Positions 61,914-64,000 of a DNA stretch of 64,000 nucleotides are shown one piece after another (position 1 is the stretch's first letter; each line of letters begins with the position of its first letter). The position numbers were made by a program, and so were the translations under genes. The stretch comes from Skeletonema tropicum (Eukaryota; Bacillariophyta; Thalassiosirophyceae; Thalassiosirales; Thalassiosiraceae): positions 171,001-235,000 of the forward strand of contig CM074135.1 in assembly GCA_037178625.1 (NCBI GenBank), in the 5' to 3' direction. The notes under the pieces were generated by a model that was not told where the DNA came from, did no database searches, and saw nothing but the letters and a program-made list of their open reading frames with translations.

Positions 61914-62980
61914 TCAATAAAGAACGGTATTCCATCTGTATCCCATGTAGTTCTATCTGCCCTGAGCTCATCATTATCATCCCCTCCTTTGGTCATAAAG
62001 ACAGATGCTTTCGCATGGACAACAGGAAGTGAAGGACGATGTCGACATTTCCTCACAAATTTGCGTCGCCGCCGTCTAGATGTCTTGGCTGGCTTTGGTT
62101 GTGACACGGTAGAGGAAGACCATCGTAGATAGAGGAACTTCAAATATCCAGTTGAGATGAACAAAATCATGAAGAATAGATGCCAAAACGTTGCCCAGCA
62201 CCAATCCAAACCGCAATCGGGAGGCTTCTTCATACATGAGGTTACATATTCGTAGGGGACCTCAAGACACAGAGGATCAGGTGAATACTTGAATAGAATC
62301 GGAGTATCCAATGCTGCTTCTAGAGAGTCGACCACTTGTGAATCCATACCGACAAGGCATGCAAACGAACCATGAACCTGATAGGATGAATGAAGATACC
62401 ATTTCTCTCGCGTGGGGCAGAGATCTTGATGCTTGAATAGGAATTGAGTCTTCGAGTGAAGAATAGCTTTGTTGTTATTACTTTCAGTTTCCCTTTCCTT
62501 CCGAGAAGCAGTACGTAATCCTAATCTCCTGTCTGCTGAATGACCTGGGTCATTCAAGATATCCCAAATCGATCGACCAGGAGATGAAGGGCGGAAAAGA
62601 TGATAGTAGAAACGCGGCCAAAAACAGATTCCTATCCATACCAAGTTAGCGCATTGGAGTGGTATTTGGAGAACTTGCACGCAAACGTAGATCCAGTAGA
62701 TGAGGTGAGCCACAAACCACCAGAAGAAGTTCTTCAGCCACAAAACATTTGCTACCTCTGCATTGTATACTCGCATAGGGACAGCCATCGGAAACTCACA
62801 AACCTTAATTATGTAGCGCACCAAGTGTACCACAATAAAGGAATAAATGCTGTACGGAATTAAGGCAATTCGGAGTAAAGCAACGAATATGATAACTAAG
62901 TAGTCTAGGTTATCACATTCCCTTGCTCCAGCAAACTCCGTGCCTCCTAAAAATCCGAGTTTGCAATTTGCCTCTCCCAA
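61914..62980 (-). pseudogene. pol: Copia Pol N-terminal part: membrane-spanning segment plus protease start
   Basis: Minus-strand frame from about 62980, with no ATG, overlaps the end of Gag by 34 nt in the -1 frame, as in elements that make Pol by frameshifting; I see no canonical slippery heptamer. It encodes about 355 residues before G-outer. These include long hydrophobic stretches (LVIIFVALLRIALIPYSIY, FFWWFVAHLIYWIYVCVQVL, FWHLFFMILFISTGYLKFLY) and a basic patch (SRRRRRKF). Then TTWDTDGIPFFID leads straight into the protease; across the insertion it continues SCANLI, giving the catalytic Asp in DSCA. A multi-pass segment between Gag and protease is not the textbook copia layout. Confidence 0.75.
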
Positions 62981-63987
62981 AGTCCTGCCGCCTGCTCATC
63001 GGACATTCCATTGCAGACAGCATCGGTGATAAAAGCAGTCCTTCTCTCCTTTTTCCACACGGGGGTCAAGGACTTGGACTTGGTCGAAGAGGAATCTTCA
63101 GGTTTAGCGTTAGCATCCCCTTCAGAATCGTCGGCTTTACGCTTGGAACCTCCATCGCGGCGTCCCTTGCTAGGCTTCTTCCTTTTCCTCAACCAAAGCT
63201 CGTGATCATGATGATCACCGTTGTTGCACCTCATATACAAGCCAGAATAGGCACCGGTATGATGCTTGTGCTTGTCACACCACTCGAAGAGTTTACCATC
63301 TTTTCTGTAAGTATTCCCCTTCTTGAACGTGCGCCAACGTTCAATACCTTCCACCACTAAATCACTGTTATTACCATCGCGATCCTTGTCATTCGACTTG
63401 CCAGCATCCGAATCTGTCAACGCCTTGACCTTCTTCTGTAGCGTTTTATTCTGCTGTGTGAGAAGAGCCAACTTCTTAGATTCCTCAGTAGCAGGGGCAT
63501 TGGTATCATCCTCATGAGTGTGACCAACCCAAATCTCGGTTGCGTCGGTCTCAAAGTTAAGGACATCAAACGTTGACCTATTGGTAATAAACTTAGTCCA
63601 CTCAATCTCCACCCAGCGACGAAAAACACCTAGTTGAGATTTCTTGAGTTGGCCCATCAGATATTCAGTGTAACGACGATCACCGTAGGCATCTTGACCA
63701 TGCTTCTTGCGAATTTCAGTGAGAGCACCCCGCATGCAGCTAATGTAGGCACGCACATCGTCCTTGTAGTGACCAAGAAGAGTAGTCCCTTCAATAACTT
63801 TCTCAAGTTCCTTAGCATCTACCACGGCAGCAGGCTTAACAGCTTCCAAGACGAGCCAGAGGAGGGAGAGACCACAATAGAACTTAGATCCATCCAGTTC
63901 CTTCTCATACTCAACAAATGACTTATCCGATAGAAGAGACTTGTATGAAGCCTCAGTAAGGATTGCACGAATAAAATCATGCGCCAT
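62947..63987 (-). CDS. gag: Copia Gag
   Basis: 347 codons on the minus strand. An ATG at 63987 is available, but the frame is open upstream to the window edge, so the start is provisional. The front half is helical and capsid-like (FYCGLSLLWLVLEAVKPAAVV, YISCMRGALTEIRKKHG). The middle has a coiled-coil-like Gln/Lys stretch. A Cys/His cluster (FEWCDKHKHHTGAY, MRCNNGDHHDHELW) sits where diatom copia Gags carry their zinc finger. The C terminus is basic. It is uninterrupted, unlike Pol. It ends overlapping Pol. Confidence 0.75.
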   Translation of the reverse strand: MAHDFIRAILTEASYKSLLSDKSFVEYEKELDGSKFYCGLSLLWLVLEAVKPAAVVDAKELEKVIEGTTLLGHYKDDVRAYISCMRGALTEIRKKHGQDAYGDRRYTEYLMGQLKKSQLGVFRRWVEIEWTKFITNRSTFDVLNFETDATEIWVGHTHEDDTNAPATEESKKLALLTQQNKTLQKKVKALTDSDAGKSNDKDRDGNNSDLVVEGIERWRTFKKGNTYRKDGKLFEWCDKHKHHTGAYSGLYMRCNNGDHHDHELWLRKRKKPSKGRRDGGSKRKADDSEGDANAKPEDSSSTKSKSLTPVWKKERRTAFITDAVCNGMSDEQAAGLWERQIANSDF

Positions 63988-64000
63988 CTGAGATTTAATA
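63988..64000. other. Window edge
   Basis: The copia 5' leader and 5' LTR are expected beyond this point. Confidence 0.4.

Noticed and set aside
1..64000. tRNA, rRNA or ordinary host genes
   Set aside because: None recognised on either strand by reading.

Overview
The window reads as repeat-rich nuclear DNA of a eukaryotic alga, most likely a diatom or related stramenopile. The evidence is short GT-AG introns of about 80-175 bp, a Ty1/copia polyprotein of the type common in diatom genomes (CoDi-like), a degraded LINE, and Helitron-class rolling-circle transposons. I recognise no ordinary host gene; essentially every base belongs to a mobile element.

Layout, outermost to innermost. A degraded LINE occupies the left edge (1-405 and about 4335-4490). 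A copia retrotransposon on the minus strand comes next: RT/RNase H, integrase and half of the protease lie at 4680-9025, and the other half of the protease, an unusual membrane-spanning segment and Gag lie at 61914-64000. A 52.9 kb insertion (9026-61913) splits its protease codon for codon. That insertion is a giant Helitron-like element, here called G-outer, which itself contains a 3.7 kb LTR element with 217-bp LTRs (11335-41357, target duplication CGTAG). The LTR element contains a second, cleaner copy of the giant element, G-inner (18467-40860). Four copies of a 3,929-bp short Helitron-like element (A1-A4) sit at 406-4334, 12042-15970, 21727-25655 and 44537-48465. They interrupt the LINE, the LTR element, G-inner and G-outer respectively.

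With nested insertions and one 466-bp duplication subtracted, both giant copies come to exactly 18,465 bp. The giant element has four gene blocks: (i) a small unknown gene near its 5' end; (ii) a 1,123-aa unknown protein on the minus strand; (iii) a 953-aa protein with an MBD-like segment and a coiled coil; and (iv) a 2,482-aa transposase polyprotein from eight exons, made of Ulp1/C48 protease, a Helitron-associated domain, a HUH Rep nuclease with two tyrosines, and a Pif1-like helicase. Every predicted intron keeps the reading frame. G-inner is disabled only in gene (ii), by A3. G-outer has stops in (iii) and (iv), an A4 insertion in (ii), and the LTR element at the 3' end of (ii).

Both Helitron families share a 13-nt hairpin GGCCCTCGGGGCC in inverted orientation, 2 nt from the 3' end and about 60-70 nt from the 5' end. 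They insert between A and a pyrimidine without target duplication. They also share a pair of direct repeats (TATAAAGTTGCTCTGCAATG core) just inside the 5' end. The A family is an internally deleted relative that keeps only the first exons of the gene (iii) homologue and the helicase C terminus, so it probably moves in trans. Insertion order: LINE, copia, G-outer, then the LTR element and A4; A2 and G-inner entered the LTR element, and A3 entered G-inner.
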